Positions 34,344-42,859 of a stretch of 64,000 bases of DNA are shown here, in pieces. The translations under genes were made by a program, and so were the position numbers. Within the stretch, counting starts at the first letter, position 1, and every line of letters begins with the position of its first letter. The notes under the pieces are model-generated. The model ran no database searches and was not told the origin of the DNA. It saw nothing but the letters and a program-made list of their open reading frames with translations. The stretch covers positions 102,446-166,445 of the forward strand of contig DHOR01000030.1 of the NCBI GenBank assembly GCA_002409995.1, in the 5' to 3' direction. Source of the DNA: Hungatella sp. UBA5385 (GTDB lineage Bacteria > Bacillota > Clostridia > Lachnospirales > Lachnospiraceae).

Positions 34344-35832
34344 CGAAATCCTCCTTTGCAATGGGAAGCCTGATCACCACCGCCAGTCCCCGGCGGTTTT
34401 CCGCCCTTACCATTCCTCCGTGTCCTATAATAATCTCTCTTACAACCGCCAGACCAATACCGCTTCCCTTTTCTGATTTGTATCTGGAATCATCAACCCG
34501 GTAAAAGCTGTCAAAAATCATATCCAGGCTGTCATCCGGAACTCCAGGGCCATCATCCTTAAATACAACCTCTATCATGGTGTCACTTCCATTTTTTCGC
34601 AGTATAATTAGAATCCTTGAGGTATCCTGCTCACGATACCGGATGGTATTGGTAAACAGGTTTTCAAATACCCGTTTCATCTCATTTTGGTCAATCCTCA
34701 CCGGATAGCTCCCGCCCTCATCGGTATACTCTATCTGAACTTTATTCTGTACCGCTTCCTGCTCCAATCCATTTAGATAATGATGAAGAAAGTCTTTCAT
34801 ATCTACCATTTCCAAATGATAATGGAACCCCATGTCTAACCTGCAATATTCGGATAAGCTGTCAACCAGGCTGATTAGATTACCGGTTCTGATTTTAATT
34901 GCTTCTAAATACCGTTCTCTTTTTTTCGGTGTATCAGCAATACCTTCCATCAGCCCGTCTAAATAACCGCTGATGGAGGTGAGAGGCGTTCTCAAATCAT
35001 GGGAAATGCCTGTGATAAGATTTTTTCTCCGCTTTTCATCACGCAGCCGCTGCTCTACCGACTGTTTCAGGTAAATGCGCATTTCATCAAAATCACGGCA
35101 GAATTCGCCAAACTCATTGACTTTGTCATAGTGAATTTTTTTATCCAGATTGCCCTCACGGATTTCTTTTGTTGCCTGACTCAGCTTGCCCAGGGGAATC
35201 AGGACACTCCATGTAATCCACCAGGACATGATCCCGTTTACACACAGGGAAACCACAACAAAGAGCAGCACTGCTGCCAGCAGATAACGAATTATACTGC
35301 GGCGCAGATAAGTGACAATCTCCTGGTCAGTTTCTTCGTGATGAATCGCCGTAATGCAAAACACCTTATCCCCGTGGTAAAAGGTATTCTTGATCACAGA
35401 AACTTCATATCTGCTTGCAGTCAATGTTTTTGCCGTAGAAATGGCATCTCCCGCAACTGAGCGCCCGATTTCCATCACATCATCTGAAATATTAGAAAAG
35501 ACAGTAACACCATCTTTGGTGATCATAAACTGGTATCCCATTTTGGAAAGCTTTTCTTCCAAATGGTACATTTCATCGCTGCGGTTGATTTCCACCAATT
35601 CATTATCATCCTCTCCCTGCCCCCAGTTGTTTTCCCACAACTCCTGCTGATAGGTATAGATCATGCTTCTCGCATACAGGACACCATTATCATCACTGTA
35701 CATTGTCATCAGCGTATGCCAGTAACTGCCAAGTGAGGTCTGAAGCAAAACAATAAAAAATATAACAATAAAAAGCACCGGGAAAAAAAGTGTCATAATA
35801 TTTGATAATCTGGTTTTTTGTCTGATTGTCAA
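34321..35832 (-). CDS. HAMP-containing sensor histidine kinase
   Basis: 503 residues. Membrane segment about 15-35, an extracytoplasmic sensor of about 140 residues, second membrane segment about 182-205, HAMP (about 205-260, beginning WSVLIPLGKLSQATKEI), then HisKA with ISHDLRTPLTSI (His near 288). The HATPase domain has FENLFTNTIRYRE, FKDDGPGVP and GSGIGLAVVREI. The start is TTG with AAGGAG 8 nt upstream. It is the first gene of the cassette; the ligand is unknown. Confidence 0.93.
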   Translation of the reverse strand: MTIRQKTRLSNIMTLFFPVLFIVIFFIVLLQTSLGSYWHTLMTMYSDDNGVLYARSMIYTYQQELWENNWGQGEDDNELVEINRSDEMYHLEEKLSKMGYQFMITKDGVTVFSNISDDVMEIGRSVAGDAISTAKTLTASRYEVSVIKNTFYHGDKVFCITAIHHEETDQEIVTYLRRSIIRYLLAAVLLFVVVSLCVNGIMSWWITWSVLIPLGKLSQATKEIREGNLDKKIHYDKVNEFGEFCRDFDEMRIYLKQSVEQRLRDEKRRKNLITGISHDLRTPLTSISGYLDGLMEGIADTPKKRERYLEAIKIRTGNLISLVDSLSEYCRLDMGFHYHLEMVDMKDFLHHYLNGLEQEAVQNKVQIEYTDEGGSYPVRIDQNEMKRVFENLFTNTIRYREQDTSRILIILRKNGSDTMIEVVFKDDGPGVPDDSLDMIFDSFYRVDDSRYKSEKGSGIGLAVVREIIIGHGGMVRAENRRGLAVVIRLPIAKEDFDETSVNC

Positions 35833-35858
35833 TTTATATACTCCTTATAAAATAAAAT

Positions 35859-35891
35859 GCCCCGCAAACAAAACCTAATTGATTGCGAGGC
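35859..35891 (-). promoter_or_regulatory. Leader hairpin with U-rich tail before the kinase gene
   Basis: A 9-bp stem (one G-T pair; 35859-35867 with 35883-35891) followed on the minus strand by ATTTTATTTTAT and then the kinase ribosome site. It has the form of an intrinsic terminator inside a 5' leader, so conditional read-through is possible. A weak promoter candidate upstream on the minus strand is TTGCTA-17-TACAAT, with -10 at 35963-35958. Confidence 0.4.
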
Positions 35892-36035
35892 TGTTACTGT
35901 TTACTGCTATCGGTATATTAACGAAAAAAACTTGAGGGGTGTACAATGAATAATGTAATTGTAAACGACCGGATATCCAATAGCAAATACCTATATTGTA
36001 TGTGTTCATATGCCTAATGGGCATTACATTATCGA

Positions 36036-36073
36036 CATAACCATAACCTAACCATAACCATAACCAGATAACC
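36036..36073. repeat. Short CCATAA/CCTAA tandem repeat
   Basis: About five degenerate CATAAC/CCTAAC units in 38 bp, in the 345-bp gap between the cassette and the phosphatase gene. No gene in this gap is supported; an 80-codon minus frame through it is rejected. Confidence 0.6.
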
Positions 36074-36084
36074 GATAATAAAAC

Positions 36085-36122
36085 AAAAAAAACCGTACAT
36101 ACGCAAAATATTCGCATGTACG
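36085..36122 (-). terminator. Terminator of the phosphatase/M20/DUF5058 operon
   Basis: A 10-bp stem (one G-T pair; 36094-36103 with 36113-36122) followed by T8 on the minus strand, 55 nt past the phosphatase stop. Confidence 0.85.
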
Positions 36123-36177
36123 ATCTTCTGATTTAAATTTCTGTTCAGACTATTTGTCTTTGAATCATTATCTTTTT

Positions 36178-36501
36178 CTACTGGTCTGTTACCATTGCTA
36201 CACTGGTTTCTAAAATATCAATCAGTTCCTCATCCATATATTCATATTCATCCTCAATATAAAGACAAATCACTTTTTTATCCATAAGAATATCCTGATA
36301 TTTCATAATTCTTCTGTAATGCTTTTTCTCCATACAGAAAATAACATCTGCCCAGCTCAGTAACCCAGGTGTCACTTTTATTCTGGCATTGGATTCTGTA
36401 CCGGCTGATCTTGCCTTGTAATCTCCCTTGCCATCAAATATCTTTTCAGCAGTCAGACTTCTCTTTTTATTCTGGCTGCATAAGAACAACAGTTTAATCA
36501 T
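36178..36501 (-). CDS. Small protein-tyrosine-phosphatase-like protein (COG4551)
   Basis: 107 residues. Begins LLFLCSQNKKRSLTAEKIF, where C-x5-R-S is the phosphatase P-loop at residue 8. RSAGTES follows, and the ending YIEDEYEYMDEELI may supply the general-acid Asp. It is shorter than classical low-molecular-weight PTPs (about 150) and fits the COG4551 'predicted protein tyrosine phosphatase' group. Cytoplasmic. Last gene of the M20 operon, 16 nt after it; no functional link is evident. Confidence 0.8.
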   Translation of the reverse strand: MIKLLFLCSQNKKRSLTAEKIFDGKGDYKARSAGTESNARIKVTPGLLSWADVIFCMEKKHYRRIMKYQDILMDKKVICLYIEDEYEYMDEELIDILETSVAMVTDQ

Positions 36502-36517
36502 TTCACCTCATTTAATA

Positions 36518-37960
36518 TTATTTTGGTTGAACCTCCGCAGGAATGGGACAATGATAGCTTTCGCCGCCAAGCTGTTTTTTATATTCCTCCTGAGCCTTTT
36601 TAAGCATTTCAGGGTCAGTCAGTACATCTAAGGCTGTCATAGCGATCACCTTTCCTGCATACAACAGACCATTGTGTACAGCATCTGATTTTCCACAGGC
36701 TACATACTGCCAGGAATGGGCGCTGGTTCCTGCCGGATAACAGGCTGTTGTCATCTGAGCAGTCGGAGCATGCCAGCTGGCATCACCTACATCTGTAGAA
36801 CCTGCCATTGCTGCATTGGTCATAAAATAAGGCACCAGCTCGTCCATCATGGATTTCTTGCTTAAAGCTTCCGCCTCATCATTAGACTTATGGGGGAAAT
36901 ACTGGCGAATCTTACGGGCATAGATATTCTTTTCCACATCAGTCAGTGTATTGGTGAACTGCTCTGCATAATCATAATCTTCCTTCGTAAACTTAGGATT
37001 GCCAAGGTAACGCATATTGTCATACATCACTTTTCCTAAGGTGTCATTTACAATATATTCTGCACAGGCACTGTCCCACTGAAGCTCCATGGTGGTTCCT
37101 GTCATTAGTGCTGCACCTTTTGCAACATCTACCACACGTTCAAATATCTCCTGAACCTGACTGGAACGCGGTGCTCTGATAAAGTATAAGACTGAGGCTG
37201 TTGGCTGAACCACATTGGGAGATGTTCCGCCTGCATCAATATAGGCATAGTGAATCCTTGCCTCCTGAATTACATGCTCACGAAGGTAATTCACGCCCAT
37301 ACTCATCAGCTCTACCGCATCAAGAGCACTTCTTCCAAGCTCAGGAGAAGATGCTGCATGAGCGCTGATTCCTTTGAAATTAAAGTAAACCTGATAATTG
37401 GCAAGACTGCTAAAGCCCCAGATGGCTGTTTCATTCATTGGATGCCAGGATAAGATAGCATCTAAGCCGTTAAAAAGCCCTGCACGCGCCATAAATGCCT
37501 TTCCTGAGCCGCTTTCTTCAGCAGGACAGCCATATAAACGAACCGTTCCGGAAATATTATTTTCCTTCATATATTCCTTAATTCCAGTGGCTCCTGCCAG
37601 CGCTCCTGCACCAAGTGCATTATGACCGCAGCCATGACCGGGTTTCCCCTGCTCCATGGCTTTTTTCTCAGGTAAATCTGCTTCCTGATTTAAATTGCCA
37701 AGTGCATCATATTCAGCCAGAATACCGATTACAGGCTTTCCTGAACCATAAGAAGCAATAAATGCATCTTCCATTCCGCCGCAGCCTCTCTGTATTTCAA
37801 ACCCTTCATCTTCCAAAACCCGGCAAAGAACATCTGCTGATTCAGTTAATTGAAATCTTGTTTCCGCAAATCCCCAGATTTTATCACTTGCATCAGTGAA
37901 AAGTGATTTTTTCTCATCAATAATCTGGCAGATTCTATTTTTCCCGTTGTTATTACTCAT
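36518..37960 (-). CDS. M20-family amidohydrolase, AbgB-like
   Basis: A 480-residue zinc-dependent aminoacylase/carboxypeptidase. Metal-site segments: GHGCGHNALGAGAL (about 110-123), YGCPAEESGSGK, ILSWHPMNE, and near the C-terminus STDVGDASWHAPTAQ. The dimerisation insert lies between about 200 and 320 (GISAHAASSPELGRSALDAVELM). The close match in layout is to p-aminobenzoyl-glutamate hydrolase subunit B and peptidases of that group. Its neighbours are two membrane proteins transcribed with it, presumably importing its substrate. The substrate is unknown: N-acyl or aminobenzoyl amino acids are reasonable guesses. Confidence 0.9.
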   Translation of the reverse strand: MSNNNGKNRICQIIDEKKSLFTDASDKIWGFAETRFQLTESADVLCRVLEDEGFEIQRGCGGMEDAFIASYGSGKPVIGILAEYDALGNLNQEADLPEKKAMEQGKPGHGCGHNALGAGALAGATGIKEYMKENNISGTVRLYGCPAEESGSGKAFMARAGLFNGLDAILSWHPMNETAIWGFSSLANYQVYFNFKGISAHAASSPELGRSALDAVELMSMGVNYLREHVIQEARIHYAYIDAGGTSPNVVQPTASVLYFIRAPRSSQVQEIFERVVDVAKGAALMTGTTMELQWDSACAEYIVNDTLGKVMYDNMRYLGNPKFTKEDYDYAEQFTNTLTDVEKNIYARKIRQYFPHKSNDEAEALSKKSMMDELVPYFMTNAAMAGSTDVGDASWHAPTAQMTTACYPAGTSAHSWQYVACGKSDAVHNGLLYAGKVIAMTALDVLTDPEMLKKAQEEYKKQLGGESYHCPIPAEVQPK

Positions 37961-38005
37961 ATTACGTCATTTCCTTTCCTTAGCTGTAACCTCTGAAGTT
38001 TATCA

Positions 38006-38758
38006 TTATTCATAACCTTCGAATTCTTCCATTCCTTCACTTTCTTCTGCCTGAATGCCTTCCTTTTTCTGCGCTTCCAAAATTTTTCTCTTATTAATCT
38101 GATAGCTGTATGCTACAGAGATAACAGCCATAATTAACATCAGATAACTCTGAATACCGGAAAATTTAGCACGTCCAATGGTGAAAATCAGAATAACAGG
38201 AACTATTAAAATTGGAAGTGACTCTTTTGGACGCTTTACAATTGTTGGAACCAGCAATGTGCCGAAAATAGCAGGAACCATGTAAGTAAAGGCAGGATTT
38301 AAAGCAGGATGCTCATAAATTGGTTTAATAATTGGAGAAAGAAATAACATTCCCATAAATGCAATTCCTGTAGTTACATATGTACAGGTAGAAGAAGCCA
38401 GAATGGAAACAATATCGCCCTTCTCTGTTCCTGGCTCTACATTAGCAACCTTCATTGCATTAATTGCAGCCGGAACCTTCATATTGGAAACATCACCAGT
38501 AACACAGGAGGTATAGAGGGCACCTGCACCGATGACTGGAGTGTAGGAAACATTTTCACAGATTGCGCTAAAAGTGAACATGATCAGAATAGAAAATCCT
38601 TTCTCCAGTGTATTGCCAAAATCAATAGGTGCTTTATAAATCCATGACAGTAAAATTGGAAGCATAATAAAGCAGATCAGACACATAGCCACTGTCAAAC
38701 GTCCGATGAGATGAATGCGATTATTGAAACCCTCAGATGTATTCATATTATTATTCAT
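38006..38758 (-). CDS. Polytopic membrane protein of unknown function, partner of DUF5058-like protein
   Basis: About 250 residues with seven or so hydrophobic segments (for example LIGRLTVAMCLICFIMLPI, GFSILIMFTFSA, IVSILASSTCTYVTTGIAF). The C-terminal tail is hydrophilic and Glu-rich. The ATG at 38758 has GGTGA 5 nt upstream; the ATG at 38779 has none. It sits between a DUF5058-like gene and the AbgB-like hydrolase on one transcript. I infer a two-protein transporter for the hydrolase's substrate, but I do not recognise the family with certainty. Confidence 0.68.
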   Translation of the reverse strand: MNNNMNTSEGFNNRIHLIGRLTVAMCLICFIMLPILLSWIYKAPIDFGNTLEKGFSILIMFTFSAICENVSYTPVIGAGALYTSCVTGDVSNMKVPAAINAMKVANVEPGTEKGDIVSILASSTCTYVTTGIAFMGMLFLSPIIKPIYEHPALNPAFTYMVPAIFGTLLVPTIVKRPKESLPILIVPVILIFTIGRAKFSGIQSYLMLIMAVISVAYSYQINKRKILEAQKKEGIQAEESEGMEEFEGYE

Positions 38759-38817
38759 ATATTTCACCATTTCTTTCATAGTTTAGATTAGTATTTATTC
38801 CATCAAATTTATTGGGA

Positions 38818-39540
38818 TTACACTGGTTTACTAAAAAATGGATTAACCAGACATGAGACAACCATACCTACAAGAAGACTGATTGAAAATGCGTACTCTG
38901 CAAGCTTAGGTCTGCCTTTCCCTGCTTTTTCAAGGAAAATAGAAGAAATACCTGCTGCCAGACAGGAAATAATACCAACCGGCTGGTTAAGATCTGTAAG
39001 TGTAGGTGTAGCCAATACGCTGAACATAGCGATGGATAAAGCACCGGTTATTACAGGCAAAAAGAGTTTGTTCTTATTCATCATCTTTTTAACATTTTTT
39101 TCGTAGCTCTTTAGGAAAAATAGATTAAATATATTACCGCCGATAATACCAATGGTTAAAATCAGCAGAATAGAAAAGAATACATCTAACGGAAAATCAC
39201 TATTATAGATATTATCATAACCATATGTATTGGCTGCCATTGTTGAAACCGTAGTTTCATAAGTTACAGAGCCAACTACGCTCAGACGCATCCACGGAAA
39301 GTACTTTCCCTGTGCAGGTACAAGTACCAAATAACTGACTAAAACCGGTATAGAGGGAAGAATTGCGAAAACAGCACTGCTCTTCATAGTAGCATTCATA
39401 ACTTTTTTAGAAAGCCCAATCTTCTCTCCTCGTTTTCTTGCTGTGATTGTCAATATGGTTGGCTGAATCAAAACCACCAGCACTACAATAAGACACAGAA
39501 TAAACATGGGTACTCCATTTGCCACTAATAAAAATTCCAT
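38818..39540 (-). CDS. DUF5058-like membrane protein
   Basis: About 240 residues with six or seven hydrophobic segments. The N-terminus MEFLLVANGVPMFILC and the loop WMRLSVVGSVTYET resemble DUF5058 membrane proteins. The ATG at 39540 (GAGG 9 nt upstream) is preferred over one two codons earlier. First gene of the operon with the second membrane protein, M20 hydrolase and small phosphatase. Probably half of a transport system; the substrate is unknown. Confidence 0.65.
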   Translation of the reverse strand: MEFLLVANGVPMFILCLIVVLVVLIQPTILTITARKRGEKIGLSKKVMNATMKSSAVFAILPSIPVLVSYLVLVPAQGKYFPWMRLSVVGSVTYETTVSTMAANTYGYDNIYNSDFPLDVFFSILLILTIGIIGGNIFNLFFLKSYEKNVKKMMNKNKLFLPVITGALSIAMFSVLATPTLTDLNQPVGIISCLAAGISSIFLEKAGKGRPKLAEYAFSISLLVGMVVSCLVNPFFSKPV

Positions 39541-39732
39541 AAACATTTACCTCTTTTCCTCTTTTTTTATTTTTCATTACTCCTAAATCTGATTTGGTTA
39601 TGCCATACCCTCCTTTTCATTTTAAAGTATTATATATGATTTTTTAGCATTAGTAAATAATTTAATTCATTTCTTCCACATAAATAGTGTATAAATACTC
39701 AAATTTTTAATAAATTCTCTTTTTTCAACTGT

Positions 39733-39762
39733 ATTATATCAATTTGATATATTTTCTGTCAG
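39733..39762 (-). promoter_or_regulatory. Candidate promoter for the DUF5058/M20 operon
   Basis: Minus-strand CTGACA (39762-39757), 18 bp, TATAAT (39738-39733), about 190 nt before the first ATG. The long AT-rich leader (39547-39732) shows no structure I can name. Confidence 0.5.
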
Positions 39763-39784
39763 GATATTCGAAAATAATGTGTTC

Positions 39785-39836
39785 AAAAAAAAACTGCTGC
39801 AAATGTAAGTTTATTCACATTCACAGCAGCTTTCTT
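39785..39836 (-). terminator. Terminator of the YtrA-type ABC operon
   Basis: A stem of about 15 bp with several G-T pairs (39793-39808 with 39815-39830), followed by T9 on the minus strand. It starts a few bases after the ABC permease stop codon. Confidence 0.85.
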
Positions 39837-39839
39837 TTC

Positions 39840-40478
39840 TTAAAAATCTCTTTTTTCATATAACTTTACACTTATTACATAGGATACAGCCAAAGTGATA
39901 AGTGATATTACAAAGGCCATAGCTATTCCTAGTAAAAAAATAGAATCAGGAATATTAATATTTCCACCCATGGTTGCTAACAGTACGATTCCCACAAATA
40001 GAATTATCATCAATGCAGAAGGTAACAATCGCGCCTTCTCCACCCCCAGCCATATGGTTAATGGCATAGATACGGCAAGATAGATTCCTGCAACTGTAAG
40101 ACCTGCAATCCCGGTACCCAGAATTTCCAAAAATACATTTTCAATATAAATCTGCCTCAGCAGCAGATTACATGATACTATAACCGTAGAGATTACAGTC
40201 CATATAAGAATCTGGCTTATTGCAAATATAAACTTTTCTGCTACAATTTCCCATCTGGATAAAGGCATACTTAGGGCATAGGTATCAAACCCTGCCTGTT
40301 TGTCATAAGAAAATATAGTCCGAACCAAAGTACTGCCTACCACAGCACCTATGGTAATCATGGAAATCCCCCCGTCTCTTCTGGGAAGAAATATGACTCC
40401 ATAAACAATTAAAGCAAAGAACAGGGACTTCATACTCTCCTTCATACAGTAATAATCCTTCAACAATAATCCTCTCAT
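39840..40478 (-). CDS. ABC-2 type transporter permease
   Basis: 212 residues with six hydrophobic segments, beginning MRGLLLKDYYCMKESMKSL, the cytoplasmic start typical of small ABC-2 permeases. Works with the ATPase whose gene overlaps it by 4 nt. Family members act in export or envelope stress; the substrate is unknown. Confidence 0.83.
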   Translation of the reverse strand: MRGLLLKDYYCMKESMKSLFFALIVYGVIFLPRRDGGISMITIGAVVGSTLVRTIFSYDKQAGFDTYALSMPLSRWEIVAEKFIFAISQILIWTVISTVIVSCNLLLRQIYIENVFLEILGTGIAGLTVAGIYLAVSMPLTIWLGVEKARLLPSALMIILFVGIVLLATMGGNINIPDSIFLLGIAMAFVISLITLAVSYVISVKLYEKRDF

Positions 40479-41335
40479 ATGCGTTTCCCCCTTATATAAT
40501 AAATCATGATTTCTTCAATGGTGGCATCATCAATTACAAGGTCAGGATATTGCTTTCTTGCCTGCCCCTTATTGCCAACGAGACAATCTATATGATAAGC
40601 ATGTTCCCGTACAGCCAAAATCTCCACATTCTGCAAGTCCTTCATCTGTTCAGAAGAACATTTCAATATTCCCATCTTCTCTAATAATATATCCTTTTCC
40701 TCAAAAAACAGAATCTTTCCCTGATGAATCATTGCCACATAATCTGCCACCTTATCCAGGTCACTTGTAATATGGGAGGACACCAATATGGAGTGTTCCC
40801 CATCTTCAATAAATTCAAAAAACAGATCAAGAATCTCATCCCTAATAGCAGGATCAAGTCCGCTGGTAGCTTCATCAAGAATCAAAAGTCTGGGGTGATG
40901 GCTCAGTGCTGCTGCTATGGAAAGCTTCATCATCATTCCTTTGGAATACTCCTTGATCTTCTTCTGCACCGGAATATTAAACCTTTCCATATAAGAGAAA
41001 AACAGATCACTATCCCACCTTTTATATATTTTCCCCAACATCGCTGATACATCCTTTGCAGTAAGAAACTCATGAAAATGACTTTCTCCCAGTACCACAC
41101 CTATGTCTTCCTTAATTTCCTTTCCACAGGTTTTCATATCTTTTCCAAAAATCTCTACAGCTCCCTCATCAGGATGAACGATTTGAAGCATGGCCTTGAT
41201 TACAGTTGTTTTACCTGCTCCATTCTCACCAATCAGCCCTACAATACTTCCCGTGGGAACAGTAATATCCACATGATCCAGACAAAATCCCTCATATCTT
41301 TTTGTCAATCCCTCTATTTTAATGGCATTTTTCAT
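40475..41335 (-). CDS. ABC transporter ATPase (YtrB-like)
   Basis: About 286 residues. Walker A GENGAGKTT (about 35), Q-loop VVLGESHFH, signature YSKGMMMKLSIAAAL (SKGM form), Walker B LLILDEATSGLDP, H-loop LVSSHITSDL. A C-terminal extension of about 80 residues follows. The ATG at 41335 (GGAG 9 nt upstream) gives a start just after the regulator's stop. Pairs with the ABC-2 permease. Confidence 0.92.
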   Translation of the reverse strand: MKNAIKIEGLTKRYEGFCLDHVDITVPTGSIVGLIGENGAGKTTVIKAMLQIVHPDEGAVEIFGKDMKTCGKEIKEDIGVVLGESHFHEFLTAKDVSAMLGKIYKRWDSDLFFSYMERFNIPVQKKIKEYSKGMMMKLSIAAALSHHPRLLILDEATSGLDPAIRDEILDLFFEFIEDGEHSILVSSHITSDLDKVADYVAMIHQGKILFFEEKDILLEKMGILKCSSEQMKDLQNVEILAVREHAYHIDCLVGNKGQARKQYPDLVIDDATIEEIMIYYIRGKRI

Positions 41336-41339
41336 ATCA

Positions 41340-41714
41340 TCACTCTCCTTCATAGATTACCTGCAGAACTTCGGTTAATTCCTGACAGGATATCCCACTT
41401 TTTTTCGCAATATCAACTGCTGCTGTTATATGTTCCTCTACAATCCTTAAATTGCCTTCCCGGATCACCTCTGTATTCCTTGCAGCTACAAAACTGCCTT
41501 TCCCTGTAACCGTGGCAATAAAACCTTCCTGCTCCAGATCATTATAAGCTCTCTTGGTTGTAATCACACTAATTCTCAAGTCCTTAGCCAGAGTTCTCAT
41601 GCTCGGAAGCCCATCTCCTGCCTGCAGCTCACCGCTTATAATCATATTTTTTATCTGAGATGTGATCTGTTCATAGATAGGCTTACCGCTGGAATTGCTG
41701 ATAATAATATTCAC
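41340..41714 (-). CDS. GntR-family regulator, YtrA subfamily
   Basis: 124 residues: winged helix (about 10-75, with GLPSMRTLAKDLRISVITTKRAYNDLEQEG split across the recognition helix) and a short helical dimerisation tail, as in YtrA. The start is GTG with GGAG about 10 nt upstream. It heads an operon with an ABC ATPase and permease, the classic YtrA arrangement, and a palindrome lies over the predicted transcription start. Repression relieved by cell-wall stress is known for Bacillus YtrA; transfer to this gene is inference. Confidence 0.9.
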   Translation of the reverse strand: MNIIISNSSGKPIYEQITSQIKNMIISGELQAGDGLPSMRTLAKDLRISVITTKRAYNDLEQEGFIATVTGKGSFVAARNTEVIREGNLRIVEEHITAAVDIAKKSGISCQELTEVLQVIYEGE

Positions 41715-41735
41715 CCCTTCATCTCTCCTTTCATT

Positions 41736-41797
41736 TTATCTTCATCTGTATTTTATTTTTAGCCTTATTTTCATCTGTATCTTATTTTCATCTGTAT
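41736..41797 (-). repeat. Direct repeats in the ytrA-type leader
   Basis: On the minus strand ATACAGATGAAAATAAG occurs twice back to back (ending at 41765) and once more in altered form (ATACAGATGAAGATAAA) nearer the gene. More degenerate GAATACGGCTGA-like copies extend to about 41840. The leader appears to have grown by slippage or duplication. Confidence 0.6.
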
Positions 41798-41861
41798 ATT
41801 CAGCCATATCTTACACTCAGCCGTATTCTTCATCTTTATGTTAGCTTAAAGCAGGTATAAT

Positions 41862-41909
41862 GTATATACTGTTTATATACACTATACTCTCACATATCCA
41901 CATTGTCAA
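41862..41909 (-). promoter_or_regulatory. Promoter and operator of the YtrA-type operon
   Basis: Minus-strand TTGACA (41909-41904), 17 bp, TATAGT (41886-41881). Immediately downstream is the palindrome GTATATA-5-TATATAC (41862-41880), covering the expected start point. Placement and symmetry fit autorepression by the YtrA-type regulator. Confidence 0.75.
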
Positions 41910-41990
41910 TATATTTTTATAATATTTTAGAATAGAGACAGCCTGAAAATAAATACATTAATACTAAAGAACAAATATGGTGAATTCATT

Positions 41991-42845
41991 ATGAAGTTTT
42001 TTAAACCAGGACTCTTACGTTTCTCCTCCTTTAGAAATCTGCCTTCCCCTCCTGTCAGGTTTAAAAATGCAGCAAAGGTTCTGCTGCTTTTTGTCTGTGC
42101 CTTTCTGGCAGGGCGGTTCGGAGCACAGCTTACAGAGCAGAAGGCAGTGGAAACAGCAGCAGATGGAAACTGGGGCTTAAGCTTCCAGCAGGAAGGCCAG
42201 CCGCCGGTAGCCAATGCAACAATGGACTATTTAAAACAGTATGATGCTTATTATGCGGAAAATACAAAAGATAAGGTTATATATTTAACCTTTGATGCAG
42301 GATATGAAAATGGCAACACAGGAGCAATTCTGGATGCACTGAAAAAGCACAATGCTCCTGCCACCTTTTTTGTAGTTGGAAATTACATAGAAACATCGCC
42401 TGATTTGATCAAAAGAATGGTTTCAGAAGGTCATATAGTGGGCAATCACACCTACCATCACCCGGATATGTCAAGAATTTCTTCCAGTGAAGCTTTTGGA
42501 AAGGAATTAGGGTCTTTAGAGAAGCTGTATGAAGAAACTACAGGCGAGACCATGAAAAAGTATTACAGACCTCCACAGGGCAAATACAGCGAACAGAATC
42601 TTCAGATGGCAAAGGATATGGGATATCATACCTTTTTCTGGAGTCTTGCCTATGTTGACTGGTATCAGGATAAACAGCCTTCCAAAGAAGAAGCATTTAA
42701 AAAGCTGCTGGGAAGAATTCATCCTGGAGCAGTGGTGCTTCTTCACAGCACCTCCAGCACCAATGCTGAGATTCTAGATGAGCTGTTAACGAAATGGGAG
42801 GAAATGGGGTATACCTTTAAATCTCTGGATCAGCTGGTGCAGTAG
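41991..42845 (+). CDS. pdaA: PdaA-type polysaccharide deacetylase (spore cortex delta-lactam synthesis)
   Basis: 284 residues: N-terminal membrane anchor (about 24-45), then a NodB-type CE4 domain (about 90-275). Motif 1 YLTFDAGYENG, motif 2 GNHTYHHPDMS (zinc His), motif 3 YRPPQGKYS, motif 4 WSLAYVDWY, motif 5 PGAVVLLHSTS. The FDxGYENG and WSLAYVDW variants are those of PdaA, which N-deacetylates muramic acid in spore cortex peptidoglycan. GGTGA lies 7 nt before the ATG. It shares a compact intergenic region with the divergent YtrA-type operon. It implies the host can sporulate. Confidence 0.85.
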   Translation: MKFFKPGLLRFSSFRNLPSPPVRFKNAAKVLLLFVCAFLAGRFGAQLTEQKAVETAADGNWGLSFQQEGQPPVANATMDYLKQYDAYYAENTKDKVIYLTFDAGYENGNTGAILDALKKHNAPATFFVVGNYIETSPDLIKRMVSEGHIVGNHTYHHPDMSRISSSEAFGKELGSLEKLYEETTGETMKKYYRPPQGKYSEQNLQMAKDMGYHTFFWSLAYVDWYQDKQPSKEEAFKKLLGRIHPGAVVLLHSTSSTNAEILDELLTKWEEMGYTFKSLDQLVQ

Positions 42846-42859
42846 TTTTATAGTACAAT

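Noticed and set aside
35946..36017. 23-codon plus-strand ORF behind GGGG
   Set aside because: Could be a leader peptide, but no promoter, partner gene or homologue can be shown; kept only as part of the leader observation.
36036..36073. Telomere-like CCATAA/CCTAA repeat as a CRISPR or telomere
   Set aside because: Only about five degenerate 6-bp units and no spacers; the context is a normal bacterial intergenic region. No CRISPR array was seen anywhere in the window.
35875..36117. 80-codon minus-strand frame upstream of the kinase gene
   Set aside because: Starts inside the terminator of the previous operon, runs through the CCATAA repeat and ends in a hairpin loop; no ribosome site and improbable composition.
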